This document shows, piece by piece, positions 7,122-15,248 of a stretch of 36,067 nt of DNA (its first letter is position 1; every line of letters starts with the position of its first letter). The notes below the pieces were generated by a model. That model was not told where the DNA came from. It did no database searches and saw only the letters and a program-made list of their open reading frames with translations. A program made the position numbers and the translations under genes. This stretch comes from Nocardia sp. NRRL S-836. Its GTDB lineage: Bacteria; Actinomycetota; Actinomycetes; Mycobacteriales; Pseudonocardiaceae. Location of the stretch: assembly GCF_001279525.1 (NCBI RefSeq), contig NZ_LGDY01000141.1, forward strand, positions 1-36,067, given 5' to 3'.

Positions 7122-8897
7122 GTGGCGCGCGAAATCAACACCGTCGGAGTCGTCGGCTTCGGAACGATGGGGGCGGGCATCGCGGAGGTACTCGCACGCA
7201 CCGGCCTGGCCGTGCGGGCGGTGGACGTCGACGCGGCCGGCCTCGAACGCGGCCTCGGGCACCTGGAGCACTCGACCGAGCGGGCCGTGCGCCGCGAGAA
7301 GCTGACCGAGGCCGAGAAGACCGAGCTGCACGGCCGGATCACGACCTCGCTCGCGCTCGCGGACCTCGCCGACTGCGACCTGGTGATCGAGGCGGTGCCG
7401 GAGAGCATCGAGCTCAAGGCGGGCATCTTCCGCGAGCTCGACCAGATCCTGAAGCCCGAGGCGATCATCGCCTCGAACACGTCGTCGTTGTCGATCACCG
7501 AGATCGGCGTGCACACCGGGCGGCCGGGCAAGGTCGTCGGCCTGCACTTCTTCAACCCCACGCAGGTGCTGAAGCTGGTCGAGGTCGTGCGCACGGTCGT
7601 CACCGAGGCCGACGTGATCGCGGACGTGGTCGCGTTCGTGCAGCGGCTGGGCAAGTCTCCGGTCGTGATCGGCGACCGCGCCGGGTTCATCGCGAACGCG
7701 CTGCTCTTCCCGTACCTCAACCACGCGGTGAAGATGCTGGAGTCGAGGTACGCGACGCGGGAGGACCTCGACGCCGCGATGCGTTACGGCTGCGGCTACC
7801 CGATGGGCCCGCTGGCGTTGCTGGACCTCATCGGTCTCGACACCGCCTACGAGATCCTCGACACGATGTACCACCAGTCGCGCAACCGGCTGCACGCACC
7901 GGCGCCGCTGCTCAAGCAGATGATCACCGCGGGCCTGCTGGGCCGGAAGTCCGGGCGCGGCTTCTACACCTACGACGGCCCCGACTCGCCGAACGTGGTC
8001 GCCGACGCGCAGACGCCGTCCACTGTGGACAGCGCGGTGCCCGCGCGCGAGGTGCAGCGGGTCGGCGTGATCGGCACCGGCACGATGGCCACCGGCATCG
8101 CCGAGGTGTTCGCCAAGCGCGGCTACGACGTGGTGCTGCGCGCCCGCGCCCTGGACAAGGCCGAGAAGGCGATCGGGGCGGTGCGCAAGTCGCTGGAGCG
8201 CGCCGTGGCCAAGGGCAAGCTCAGCGAGGCCGACCGGGACGCGGCGCTGGCGCGCATCACGCCGGCCGTGGAGTTCGTCGAGCTCGCCGACTGCGACCTG
8301 GTGGTCGAGGCGGTCGCCGAGGAGATCGGCATCAAGAAGGAGGTCTTCGCGGCGCTGGACGAGGTGTGCAAGCCCGGCGCGGTGCTCGCGACGACCACGT
8401 CCTCGCTGCCGGTCATCGAGGTCGCCGCGGCCACGTCCCGCCCCGCCGACGTCGTGGGCCTGCACTTCTTCAACCCGGCGCAGGTCATGAAGCTGGTGGA
8501 GGTCGTCGAGACGATCTCCACGAGCGCCGACGTCGTGGCGACCGCCCGCAAGATCTGCCTCGACCTGGGCAAGCATCCGGTGCACTGCGGTGACGTCGCG
8601 GGTTTCATCGTGAACGCGCTGCTCTTCCCGTACCTCAACGACGCGGTGAAGATGCTGGAGGCCCACTACGCGGAGGCCGACGACATCGACAACGCGATGA
8701 AGGTCGGCTGCGGCCTGCCGATGGGCCCGTTCGCACTGCTGGACGTCGTGGGCCTGGACGTGTCGCTGGCGATCGAGCGCACGCTGTACCTGGAGTTCCG
8801 CGAACCCGGTTTCGCGCCGGCGCCGTTGCTGGAACACCTGGTCACGGCGGGCCGGCTCGGCCGCAAGACCGGCAAGGGCTTCCGCGACTACTCGTGA
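7122..8897 (+). CDS. Tandem (two-domain) 3-hydroxyacyl-CoA dehydrogenase
   Basis: This 591-residue protein is a head-to-tail duplication of a complete 3-hydroxybutyryl-CoA dehydrogenase (about 4-290 and 313-591, joined by a short linker). Single-unit enzymes are about 285 residues. It should interconvert acetoacetyl-CoA and 3-hydroxybutyryl-CoA. Repeat 1 has the NAD motif GFGTMG, an acidic strand-2 end (AVDVD), SNTSSLS, the catalytic-His block GLHFFNP and GFIANALL. Repeat 2 has GTGTMA, no acidic residue at the strand-2 end (LRARAL), TTTSSLP, GLHFFNP and GFIVNALL. The GTG start has GGGAGG 5 nt upstream. It carries palindrome copy 3 and fits between the thiolase and Ccr. Repeat 2 may use NADP or be impaired in cofactor binding. 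Confidence 0.93.
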   Translation: MAREINTVGVVGFGTMGAGIAEVLARTGLAVRAVDVDAAGLERGLGHLEHSTERAVRREKLTEAEKTELHGRITTSLALADLADCDLVIEAVPESIELKAGIFRELDQILKPEAIIASNTSSLSITEIGVHTGRPGKVVGLHFFNPTQVLKLVEVVRTVVTEADVIADVVAFVQRLGKSPVVIGDRAGFIANALLFPYLNHAVKMLESRYATREDLDAAMRYGCGYPMGPLALLDLIGLDTAYEILDTMYHQSRNRLHAPAPLLKQMITAGLLGRKSGRGFYTYDGPDSPNVVADAQTPSTVDSAVPAREVQRVGVIGTGTMATGIAEVFAKRGYDVVLRARALDKAEKAIGAVRKSLERAVAKGKLSEADRDAALARITPAVEFVELADCDLVVEAVAEEIGIKKEVFAALDEVCKPGAVLATTTSSLPVIEVAAATSRPADVVGLHFFNPAQVMKLVEVVETISTSADVVATARKICLDLGKHPVHCGDVAGFIVNALLFPYLNDAVKMLEAHYAEADDIDNAMKVGCGLPMGPFALLDVVGLDVSLAIERTLYLEFREPGFAPAPLLEHLVTAGRLGRKTGKGFRDYS

Positions 8898-8946
8898 ACG
8901 CGTGGTGCTAACAGGGGCACCATGCCGGACATGGCATGGTGGTGCC

Positions 8947-9537
8947 ATGCGTCGACTGGTGCTCCTGTTGGCTGTCCTCGTGCTCGTCTCCGGCTGTGCC
9001 GGGAAGACGGTCGAGGGCAGTCCGAAGGCGCAGGACTCGCTCGACGCGGCCTCGCCGTTCGACCAGGAGTCCACCCCGCCCTCCGACGAGCCCGACCCAT
9101 CGCAGGAACCGGACACCTCGCCGATCGACGGTGAGGTGCAGGGCGTGTGCGCCGTGCTGAAGTGGACGGACCTGCCCTACCCCGGCGCCAAGGCGGACAC
9201 GCCGCCCACGCAGATCAACTACGACTCGACGTTCGACCAGTCGTGCCGCTGGACGACGAAGATCGACAACGCCGAGGTCGGCGTCTCCCTGCGCTTCCGC
9301 GAGGGCAAGCAGATCACGATCGAGCGCACCACCGGCGACTACGACGTCAACGGCAAGAAGGTCACCTACCTCGACCGCTCCGACGACCCCGAGGTGCAGC
9401 CGTCGTGCGTGCTCGCCGCGCCCTACGACGGCGGCGGGCTCGGCATCATCGTGATCGACCCGACCGGGAAGTTCGGCGGCGTCTGCGAGCAGGGCCGCAA
9501 GGTCGCCGAGATCATGCTGTCCCGGTCACCGTCCTAA
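8947..9537 (+). CDS. Secreted lipoprotein, DUF3558-like
   Basis: This 196-residue protein begins with a lipoprotein signal (Arg-Arg, hydrophobic core, lipobox VSGC with Cys17). An acidic Ser/Pro/Asp-rich linker (about 30-60) follows, then a compact domain with paired Cys (VCAVL, SCRW, SCVLA, VCEQG). The Cys pattern and layout resemble DUF3558 lipoproteins of actinobacteria, whose function is not established. The protein should sit on the outer face of the cell membrane. The ATG start is chosen for the immediate signal peptide; a CATGGT hexamer 6 nt upstream may make it leaderless. Its stop overlaps the convergent fmdB-like gene by 3 nt. Confidence 0.8.
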   Translation: MRRLVLLLAVLVLVSGCAGKTVEGSPKAQDSLDAASPFDQESTPPSDEPDPSQEPDTSPIDGEVQGVCAVLKWTDLPYPGAKADTPPTQINYDSTFDQSCRWTTKIDNAEVGVSLRFREGKQITIERTTGDYDVNGKKVTYLDRSDDPEVQPSCVLAAPYDGGGLGIIVIDPTGKFGGVCEQGRKVAEIMLSRSPS

Positions 9538-9734
9538 CCGCAGCAGCCCCCGCCGCAGCAGCCACCGCCACCGCCCTGTTCCTTCGCGGTACCACCGATC
9601 CCGGCCATGGACAGCAGCTTCACGGTGTCCGCGTGACCGCCGGGACAGCTCGCGGGCGCTGACGCCTCGCTCATCGGACGCTTCAACTCGAAGGTGTCGC
9701 CGCACGTTCGGCAACGGAACTCGTAGGTCGGCAC
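9534..9734 (-). CDS. FmdB-family zinc-ribbon protein
   Basis: This small protein (66 residues) starts MPTYEFRCRTCG, the hallmark of the FmdB regulatory-protein family. A CxxC pair is near the N-terminus and a Cys-Pro-Gly-Gly-His group near residue 39 could complete a zinc site. The Gly-rich tail ends in CCGGGCC, common among actinobacterial members. The biochemical role of the family is unsettled. The GTG start has a perfect TAGAAT -10 six nt upstream, so it is leaderless. It is divergent from the CxxC protein at 9767, with the two -10 boxes only 8 nt apart. Confidence 0.85.
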   Translation of the reverse strand: MPTYEFRCRTCGDTFELKRPMSEASAPASCPGGHADTVKLLSMAGIGGTAKEQGGGGGCCGGGCCG

Positions 9735-9740
9735 GCCCCG

Positions 9741-9760
9741 ATTCTACGAGCGGTTACCGT
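9741..9760. promoter_or_regulatory. Back-to-back leaderless promoters of two small zinc proteins
   Basis: TAGAAT on the minus strand (9746-9741) sits 6 nt before the GTG at 9734. TACCGT on the plus strand (9755-9760) sits 6 nt before the GTG at 9767. The two promoters must overlap in their -35 regions, so their expression is probably linked or mutually exclusive. Confidence 0.55.
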
Positions 9761-9766
9761 GTGGCC

Positions 9767-10063
9767 GTGCCACGCCGCAACAGCCCCAAGCCGGAAGAAC
9801 ACCGCCCACTGGGTGGCGGCGTCGGCTGGGCGAGGGCAGAGCGCGGACCGGACGGCGAGGACTACCTGGTTCGCGCGATCTCCGGCACGCAGGCCCAGAA
9901 GACCTACCGCTGCCCCGGCTGCGACCACGAGATCCGCCCCGGCACACCACACGTGGTGGCGTGGCCCGCGCACGAGGCCGGCTCGACGGAGGAACGCCGC
10001 CACTGGCACCAGGGCTGCTGGAACTCCCGCGGCCGGCGCGGGCCGACGTCACGCCGGTTCTAG
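9767..10063 (+). CDS. Conserved small protein with CxxC and HxxxC zinc-site motifs
   Basis: This 98-residue basic protein contains YRCPGCDHEIRPG (CxxC) in its middle and HWHQGCW nearer the C-terminus, a likely four-ligand zinc site. Homologues in actinobacteria are often labelled ATP/GTP-binding, but I see no nucleotide-binding motif. I prefer the GTG at 9767 to the in-frame GTG at 9761 because TACCGT ends 6 nt before 9767, the leaderless pattern. It is divergent from the FmdB-like gene. Its stop (TAG, 10061-10063) abuts the 31-bp repeat array and part of the terminal codons may belong to the first repeat unit. Function unknown. Confidence 0.75.
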   Translation: MPRRNSPKPEEHRPLGGGVGWARAERGPDGEDYLVRAISGTQAQKTYRCPGCDHEIRPGTPHVVAWPAHEAGSTEERRHWHQGCWNSRGRRGPTSRRF

Positions 10064-10771
10064 CGGCCGGGGTCCGGGTCGACGCGGCGGTTCTGGAGCG
10101 GCGATTCGAGCGACCGACGCCGGTCGGGGCGGCGGTTGCGGATGCCGGCTTGGGTTCACGCGTCCGCTCTGGCGGTCGGCCCGCAGGCCACGCGCGGGTT
10201 CTGGCGGCTGTCTCTGGGGCCACGCCCCCGTTCTGGCGGCTTGACCCGGCGACGCGCCGGTTCCGGCGGCCAACCCTTGGTCACGTATCCATTCCGGCGG
10301 CCAGTCGTGCGCCACGCACCCATTCCGGCCGCCGACCCCAGGCCACGAACCCATTCCGGCGGCCAACCCTGGGCCACGCGCGGTTTGGCAGCCAGCCCCG
10401 GTCACGCACCGGGTCCCACACGCCAGCGCCATGCCATGCGGCGATTCGAGCGACCGTTCGCGATCCACGCGGAGGTTCCAGCGGCTGTCCCTGGGCAAGG
10501 CGTTAGGCCGTCGATCGGCGCCGGTTCCAGAGGCCGCCCCACGGCAACACACCGGCCGTCGGCCGGTTCCAGGGGGCCAACCCAGGGCCACACGCCAGCC
10601 CCAGCGGCCACCCTGGGCAACGCATTGGGCCATCGACCGGCGCCGGAGCCGGGGCAACACCGGGCCACGCTGCGATTCCAGCCACCGGCCTCGGTGCGTG
10701 CGCCCGTTCCAGCAACCAGCGCTGGTCCGTGCACCCGTTCCGGCGCCCGGTGCCGGTCCACGGGCCGGTTC
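10064..10771. repeat. Degenerate 31-bp tandem repeat array
   Basis: This 708-bp gap between two convergent genes is filled by a decayed tandem array. Four consecutive units are exactly 31 nt (10255-10285, 10286-10316, 10317-10347, 10348-10378). Two more are at 10439-10469 and 10470-10500, and three at 10670-10700, 10701-10731 and 10732-10762. Each unit has a core like CCRTTCCGGCGGCC followed by a half like ACCCTGGGCCACG. Intervening DNA holds more degenerate or length-shifted copies. As 31 is not a multiple of 3, the unit cannot be a peptide repeat, and the open frames across it are not credible genes. The period is about three helical turns, so the cores would face the same side of the DNA. 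Confidence 0.85.
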
Positions 10772-11458
10772 CTAGAGTCCGACCTGGACCCGCCAGCGTT
10801 CCAGCCGGGCGCGGAACTCCTCCGGGCGTTCGACCGGCGGCAGGTGCCCGGCGTCCTCGATGCGTTCGCTGGTGCTGTGCTTCAGCGTCACCGCGAGCTT
10901 CGCGGCCACGTCCGGCGGCGTGAGCCGGTCGTGCTCGCCGACCAGCACCAGCGACGGCACGTCCAGCGTCTCCAGCACCTCGGTCGAGTCGGGGCGCCGG
11001 GCCATCGCGCGCTGCCACCAGGCGACGTCCTCCGCGCGCTGGCCGAGGATCATGTCCCTGGTCAGCGCCTTCGCGTCGGCGGAGGCGTCCGGGCCGAGCA
11101 GGTTCGGCAGCATCGCGTCCACGAGCCACTCGCCGACGCCCTCGCGTTCGACCCGGTCCGCCATCGCGTGCCGGTTCGCGGCCGCTTCCTCGGTGTCCGC
11201 GGTGTGCTTGGTGTCGACGAAGACCAGGCCCTTGACCCGTTCCGGCGCGATCCGCAGCAACGCCATCGCCACGTACCCGCCCATCGAGCACCCGCCCAGC
11301 AGGAACTGGTCGAGCCCGTCCAGCTCGTCGAGCACGGCCCGCGCGAGCGTCGTCAGGTCCGGTTCGCCTGTGCCGCGCAGCGAGGGCGTCCGTGCGCCCG
11401 GCACGTCCCACATGCGCGCGTCGAGCGGGAAGGCGTGCAACAGCACGAGGTCATCCAT
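10772..11458 (-). CDS. Alpha/beta-fold hydrolase
   Basis: This 228-residue alpha/beta hydrolase has its nucleophile in GCSMGG (Ser58), the acid in GEHDRLTPP and the base in DAGHLPPVERPEEF. An N-terminal LLHAFPLDARMW segment supplies the oxyanion region. The substrate cannot be told; the family includes esterases, lactonases and enol-lactone hydrolases. Its ATG lies 8 nt inside the end of the GNAT gene (ATGGATGA overlap), so the two are co-translated. The pair is bracketed by repeat tracts on both sides (10064-10771 and 12000-12780). Confidence 0.88.
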   Translation of the reverse strand: MDDLVLLHAFPLDARMWDVPGARTPSLRGTGEPDLTTLARAVLDELDGLDQFLLGGCSMGGYVAMALLRIAPERVKGLVFVDTKHTADTEEAAANRHAMADRVEREGVGEWLVDAMLPNLLGPDASADAKALTRDMILGQRAEDVAWWQRAMARRPDSTEVLETLDVPSLVLVGEHDRLTPPDVAAKLAVTLKHSTSERIEDAGHLPPVERPEEFRARLERWRVQVGL

Positions 11459-11999
11459 CGATCCACTCCGGGGCCAGCACCGACCACACCTCCATGTCGT
11501 GACGCACACCGCGGTAGAGGTAGTGCTGCCGCAGCACGCCGTCCCTGGTCATGCCCAGCCGCCGCGCCACCGCGATGCTCGGCGCGTTGGCCGACGACGC
11601 CAACCACTCAACCCGATGCACGCCGCGCTCGCGAATCGCCCAGTCGATGACCAGCCGCGCCGCCCGCGTGACCAGCCCCTTGCCCACCGCCGACGGCTCC
11701 AGCCAGCAACCGGCCTCCGCGGTGCCCTGGCGCAGGTCCATCACACGGAACAGCACCCCGCCGACCAGCCGGCCCGCCAGCCAGATGCCGTAGATGCGCC
11801 CGGTGTCGGTCTTCGCCTTCTCCGCGTAGTTCGCGAGGTACACCCTCGCGGCCTCGACGTCGGGCACCGCGTCCGGCAGCGCGATGTACTGCCCGATGAA
11901 CTCACGCCCGCGCTCGATGTTCGCGAAGAACTCGGGCGCGTGCCACGGCTCCAACGGCCGCAGCTCCGCACCGTCGTCACCCAGCGGCCTGCTGAACAT
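11451..11999 (-). CDS. GNAT N-acetyltransferase (RimJ/RimL type)
   Basis: This 182-residue acetyltransferase has the acetyl-CoA pyrophosphate-binding loop in a segment VGKGLVTRA (around residues 110-118) and the C-terminal block NAPSIAVARRLGMTRDGVLR typical of RimJ/RimL-like enzymes. Such proteins acetylate ribosomal N-termini, antibiotics or small amines; the substrate is unknown here. A G-rich stretch (GGGGGCAGTGG) precedes the ATG and can serve as a ribosome-binding site. It is first in a two-gene unit with the hydrolase. A TAGCGT hexamer further upstream (near 12035-12045) may be its -10. Confidence 0.88.
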   Translation of the reverse strand: MFSRPLGDDGAELRPLEPWHAPEFFANIERGREFIGQYIALPDAVPDVEAARVYLANYAEKAKTDTGRIYGIWLAGRLVGGVLFRVMDLRQGTAEAGCWLEPSAVGKGLVTRAARLVIDWAIRERGVHRVEWLASSANAPSIAVARRLGMTRDGVLRQHYLYRGVRHDMEVWSVLAPEWIDG

Positions 12000-12780
12000 C
12001 CACTGCCCCCATGTCTCAAGATCAGCCCAGGGGGCACGCTACCCCGCCGCCAGGACGTGTCACGGCGTGTCCGAGGCGTTCGTGTCAGTACGACGGGCTC
12101 TGAATGCCCGCTGGGCCGCAACACCGCCGAGAGGTGCAGCAGCCTCGGACAACGACGCGGCCCGGCCACCGCTACGACAGGACGGACGGCCAGTCCCCGC
12201 TCACCACCGCAGACCCTGCCACTGCTTTCGCCGCCTGGGTCAACGCCTCCTCGGTCGACGCCTCCTCGCCAGCGCAGCAGCGCTCCGCGCAGCCTTCGTG
12301 GTGGCAGCAGCGGCCGCCGCAGTGCCCCGCCGCCGCAGTCGACGCCACCGCGATGTCCCGCTACCGCGATGTCCCGCCGACGCAGTGCCCCACCGCGGCG
12401 GTCGACGCCACCGCAGCCGTTGGCACCGCAGTTGGCGTTGCGACCGCCGCAGCGGTTGCCACCGCAGTTGCCGTTACGACCGCCGCAACCGTTGTCGCCG
12501 CCTTCGCCGGGGCCCCGTCGCTCCCGCTGCTGCCCTCGCGCTCGTCGTTACAGCCGCCGTCCTCGTCGCGCCAGCCGTCCTCACCGCAGCGGCTGTACCC
12601 GCCGCAGCAGCCGTTCCCGCCGCAGCAGCCGTTCCCGCCGCGCCAGCCGTCTCCGCCGCGCCAGCCGTCCCGCCGCAGGAGCCGTCCCGCCGCAGCAGCA
12701 GCCACCCTCGCCGCAGCCGTCGCCGCTCCAGCCACAACCGACGTCACCGCCCGGCCGAAGACCGGCCACCCGGAGTCGTC
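12000..12780. repeat. Simple-repeat tract with 18-bp and 36-bp units
   Basis: This 781-bp gap holds no gene I can support. It contains two adjacent 36-bp copies (12425-12460 and 12461-12496) beginning ACCGCAGTTG and sharing GACCGCCGCA. About 12595-12690 is a tandem of 18-bp units CCGCCGCAGCAGCCGTTC, two perfect and the rest variant. There are also two longer copies built around GTCGACGCCACCGC. The repeats keep a 9-nt beat, so several frames stay open on both strands and encode Ala/Pro/Gln/Gly-rich peptides; none has a ribosome-binding site or recognisable domain. The first 100 nt carry the promoter region of the GNAT gene. Confidence 0.7.
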
Positions 12781-13485
12781 CTAGTCGTCGAAGCCCCTCT
12801 CCGCCAGCTCCTCGATCCGCCGCACCGCCTCCCGCGCGTCCCTGCCGGTCGCCGTCACGGTGATCGACTTCCCGCCGGGCGCGCTCAGGCCCATCAACCC
12901 CAGCACGCTCGCCGCGTTCGCCTCTTCGTCGCCGTAGCGGACCACCACGTCGGCGTCGAGCTCGGCGACCGTGCGCGACAGCAGGGCCGCCGGGCGTGCG
13001 TGGAGGCCGACCTCGTTGGTCAGCAGCACGTCCGCCGACACCGCGTCCGGCACCAGGTGCAGCGCCGGGCGGGACGGGGCCATCACCGGGGCCTCGCCGG
13101 AGGCGCCCTCGGCAGCGGCGGCGACATCGGCGAGCGAGGCGCCGCCCTGGGCGGTCACCGCGGCGGCCACCGCGCCCTCCACCAGCGGCGCGTCTACCAC
13201 CGCGTAGCGGGACGGGTCGTCCGCCGACTCCACGGCCATCTCGGCGGTCATCTTGGCGCTGCCCAGGTCGTAGAGGACCACGACGCCCGAACCGGAGTCG
13301 GCGTCGGCCAATGCCTCGACGACCGCGCCGTAGTCGGTGCCCAGGCCGCCCTCCTCCGTGCCGCCCACGGGCGCCACGGTCACGTCCGGCGCCATCTGGG
13401 CGGCCAGCTCCGCGACGCCGTTCGCCAGCATGTCGCTGTGCGAGACGACCACCAGGCCGACCCGCTGCACCGCGGCCGCCGTCAT
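12781..13485 (-). CDS. dhaM: Dihydroxyacetone kinase phosphotransfer subunit DhaM (EIIA-HPr)
   Basis: DhaM re-phosphorylates the ADP held on DhaL, using phosphate from PEP through the PTS. This 234-residue form has a mannose-type EIIA domain (about 7-130, phospho-His16 in VVVSHSD). An Ala-rich linker and an HPr domain follow (about 145-234, phospho-His162 in GLHARPAA, then a SVLGLMGL regulatory-site region). There is no Enzyme I domain, so EI must come from elsewhere. The ATG overlaps the dhaL stop in ATGA, so it is translationally coupled. It is the last gene of dhaKLM, and its end borders the simple-repeat tract. Confidence 0.94.
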   Translation of the reverse strand: MTAAAVQRVGLVVVSHSDMLANGVAELAAQMAPDVTVAPVGGTEEGGLGTDYGAVVEALADADSGSGVVVLYDLGSAKMTAEMAVESADDPSRYAVVDAPLVEGAVAAAVTAQGGASLADVAAAAEGASGEAPVMAPSRPALHLVPDAVSADVLLTNEVGLHARPAALLSRTVAELDADVVVRYGDEEANAASVLGLMGLSAPGGKSITVTATGRDAREAVRRIEELAERGFDD

Positions 13486-14111
13486 GCCTTGGCCGCCGCA
13501 TCGGCGAACGCGCGCAGCAGCAACGCCGTCGAGCGCGCACCCGGATCGAGGTGCCCGGCACTGCGCTCGCCGAGGTAGGACGCACGGCCCTTGCGCGCCA
13601 CCATCGGCACCGTCGACTCGGCGCCCTCGGCCGCGGCGTCGGCGGCCGCGCTCAGCACCGCGGAGACCGATCCGCCGCCGGCGTGGGCCGCGGCGGTCAC
13701 GGCGGGCGTCAGCGCGTCGACCATCGTCTTGTCGCCCACCACCGCCTTGCCGCGCGCCACCACGCCGTCCAGGGCACCCTGCAACGCACGCGCCATCAGC
13801 TCTCCGTCCAACTCCTCGGCGTCACCGACCGCGGCGGACGCGCGCAGGAACGCCGTGCCGTACAGGGGTCCGGCCGCACCGCCCACCGTCGAGATCAGCG
13901 TGGTGGCCACCAGTTTCAGCACCTTGCCCGGCGTCGCGGGCGGTTCCGCGTCCAAACGCGACACCAGCGCGGTGAAGCCGCGGCGCAGGTTCTCGCCGTG
14001 GTCGGCGTCGCCGATCGCCTGGTCCAGCCGCACCAGCTCGTCGCGGTGCTCCTGCACGACGGTGGCGGCCAGGCGCAGCGCCGCCACGACGTCCGAGGCC
14101 GTGCACCCCAC
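13482..14111 (-). CDS. dhaL: Dihydroxyacetone kinase ADP-binding subunit DhaL
   Basis: DhaL (209 residues) is the all-helical nucleotide subunit that passes phosphate to dihydroxyacetone bound on DhaK, giving DHAP for glycolysis. The metal/ADP-binding motif is LDQAIGDADHGENLRRGF (about residues 28-45), with the Asp residues that chelate magnesium. Further family blocks are GGAAGPLYGTAFLRA and GDKTMVDAL. The GTG start follows the dhaK stop by 1 nt and has a run of six G as ribosome-binding site inside the dhaK end. ADP stays bound as a cofactor in PTS-dependent enzymes, consistent with the DhaM next door. Confidence 0.94.
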   Translation of the reverse strand: MGCTASDVVAALRLAATVVQEHRDELVRLDQAIGDADHGENLRRGFTALVSRLDAEPPATPGKVLKLVATTLISTVGGAAGPLYGTAFLRASAAVGDAEELDGELMARALQGALDGVVARGKAVVGDKTMVDALTPAVTAAAHAGGGSVSAVLSAAADAAAEGAESTVPMVARKGRASYLGERSAGHLDPGARSTALLLRAFADAAAKA

Positions 14112-14112
14112 G

Positions 14113-15105
<993 letters not shown>

Positions 15106-15146
15106 CCCACACCCTCCCGATCGGCGGTGACCGTGTTCCTTCTTAC

Positions 15147-15167
15147 TCCGAGGGTCTGACACTCGGA
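15147..15167. promoter_or_regulatory. Inverted repeat upstream of dhaKLM
   Basis: TCCGAG (15147-15152) and CTCGGA (15162-15167) flank a 9-nt centre, 42 nt before the dhaK start and 19 nt from the iron box. It may be the operator of dhaKLM, but this single short repeat is weak evidence. Confidence 0.35.
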
Positions 15168-15185
15168 ACGGGTCAGGGCCCCGAT

Positions 15186-15204
15186 GTGCGTTAGGCTGCC
15201 CTAA
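15186..15204. promoter_or_regulatory. Iron box (IdeR/DmdR-type)
   Basis: GTGCGTTAGGCTGCCCTAA matches 14 of 19 positions of the IdeR/DmdR consensus TTAGGTTAGGCTAACCTAA, including the centre and the CCTAA arm. It lies 45 nt before the start of a siderophore-binding lipoprotein gene. Iron-loaded regulator should repress that gene. Confidence 0.7.
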
Positions 15205-15248
15205 TTCCCGCAGGTCAGAGTGACTGCACGTAGTGGAGGAACAACGTC

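Noticed and set aside
10049..10660. 203-residue minus-strand frame in the 31-bp array
   Set aside because: The repeat period is not a multiple of three, so the apparent peptide repeats shift frame; no translation signals.
10064..10771. CRISPR array
   Set aside because: The 31-nt unit varies throughout and has no alternation of constant repeat and unique spacer; no cas genes are nearby.
12104..12784. 226-residue Ala/Pro/Gln-rich protein on the plus strand
   Set aside because: The frame is kept open by 9-nt-based repeats, equally open frames exist on the other strand, and there is no ribosome-binding site or domain.
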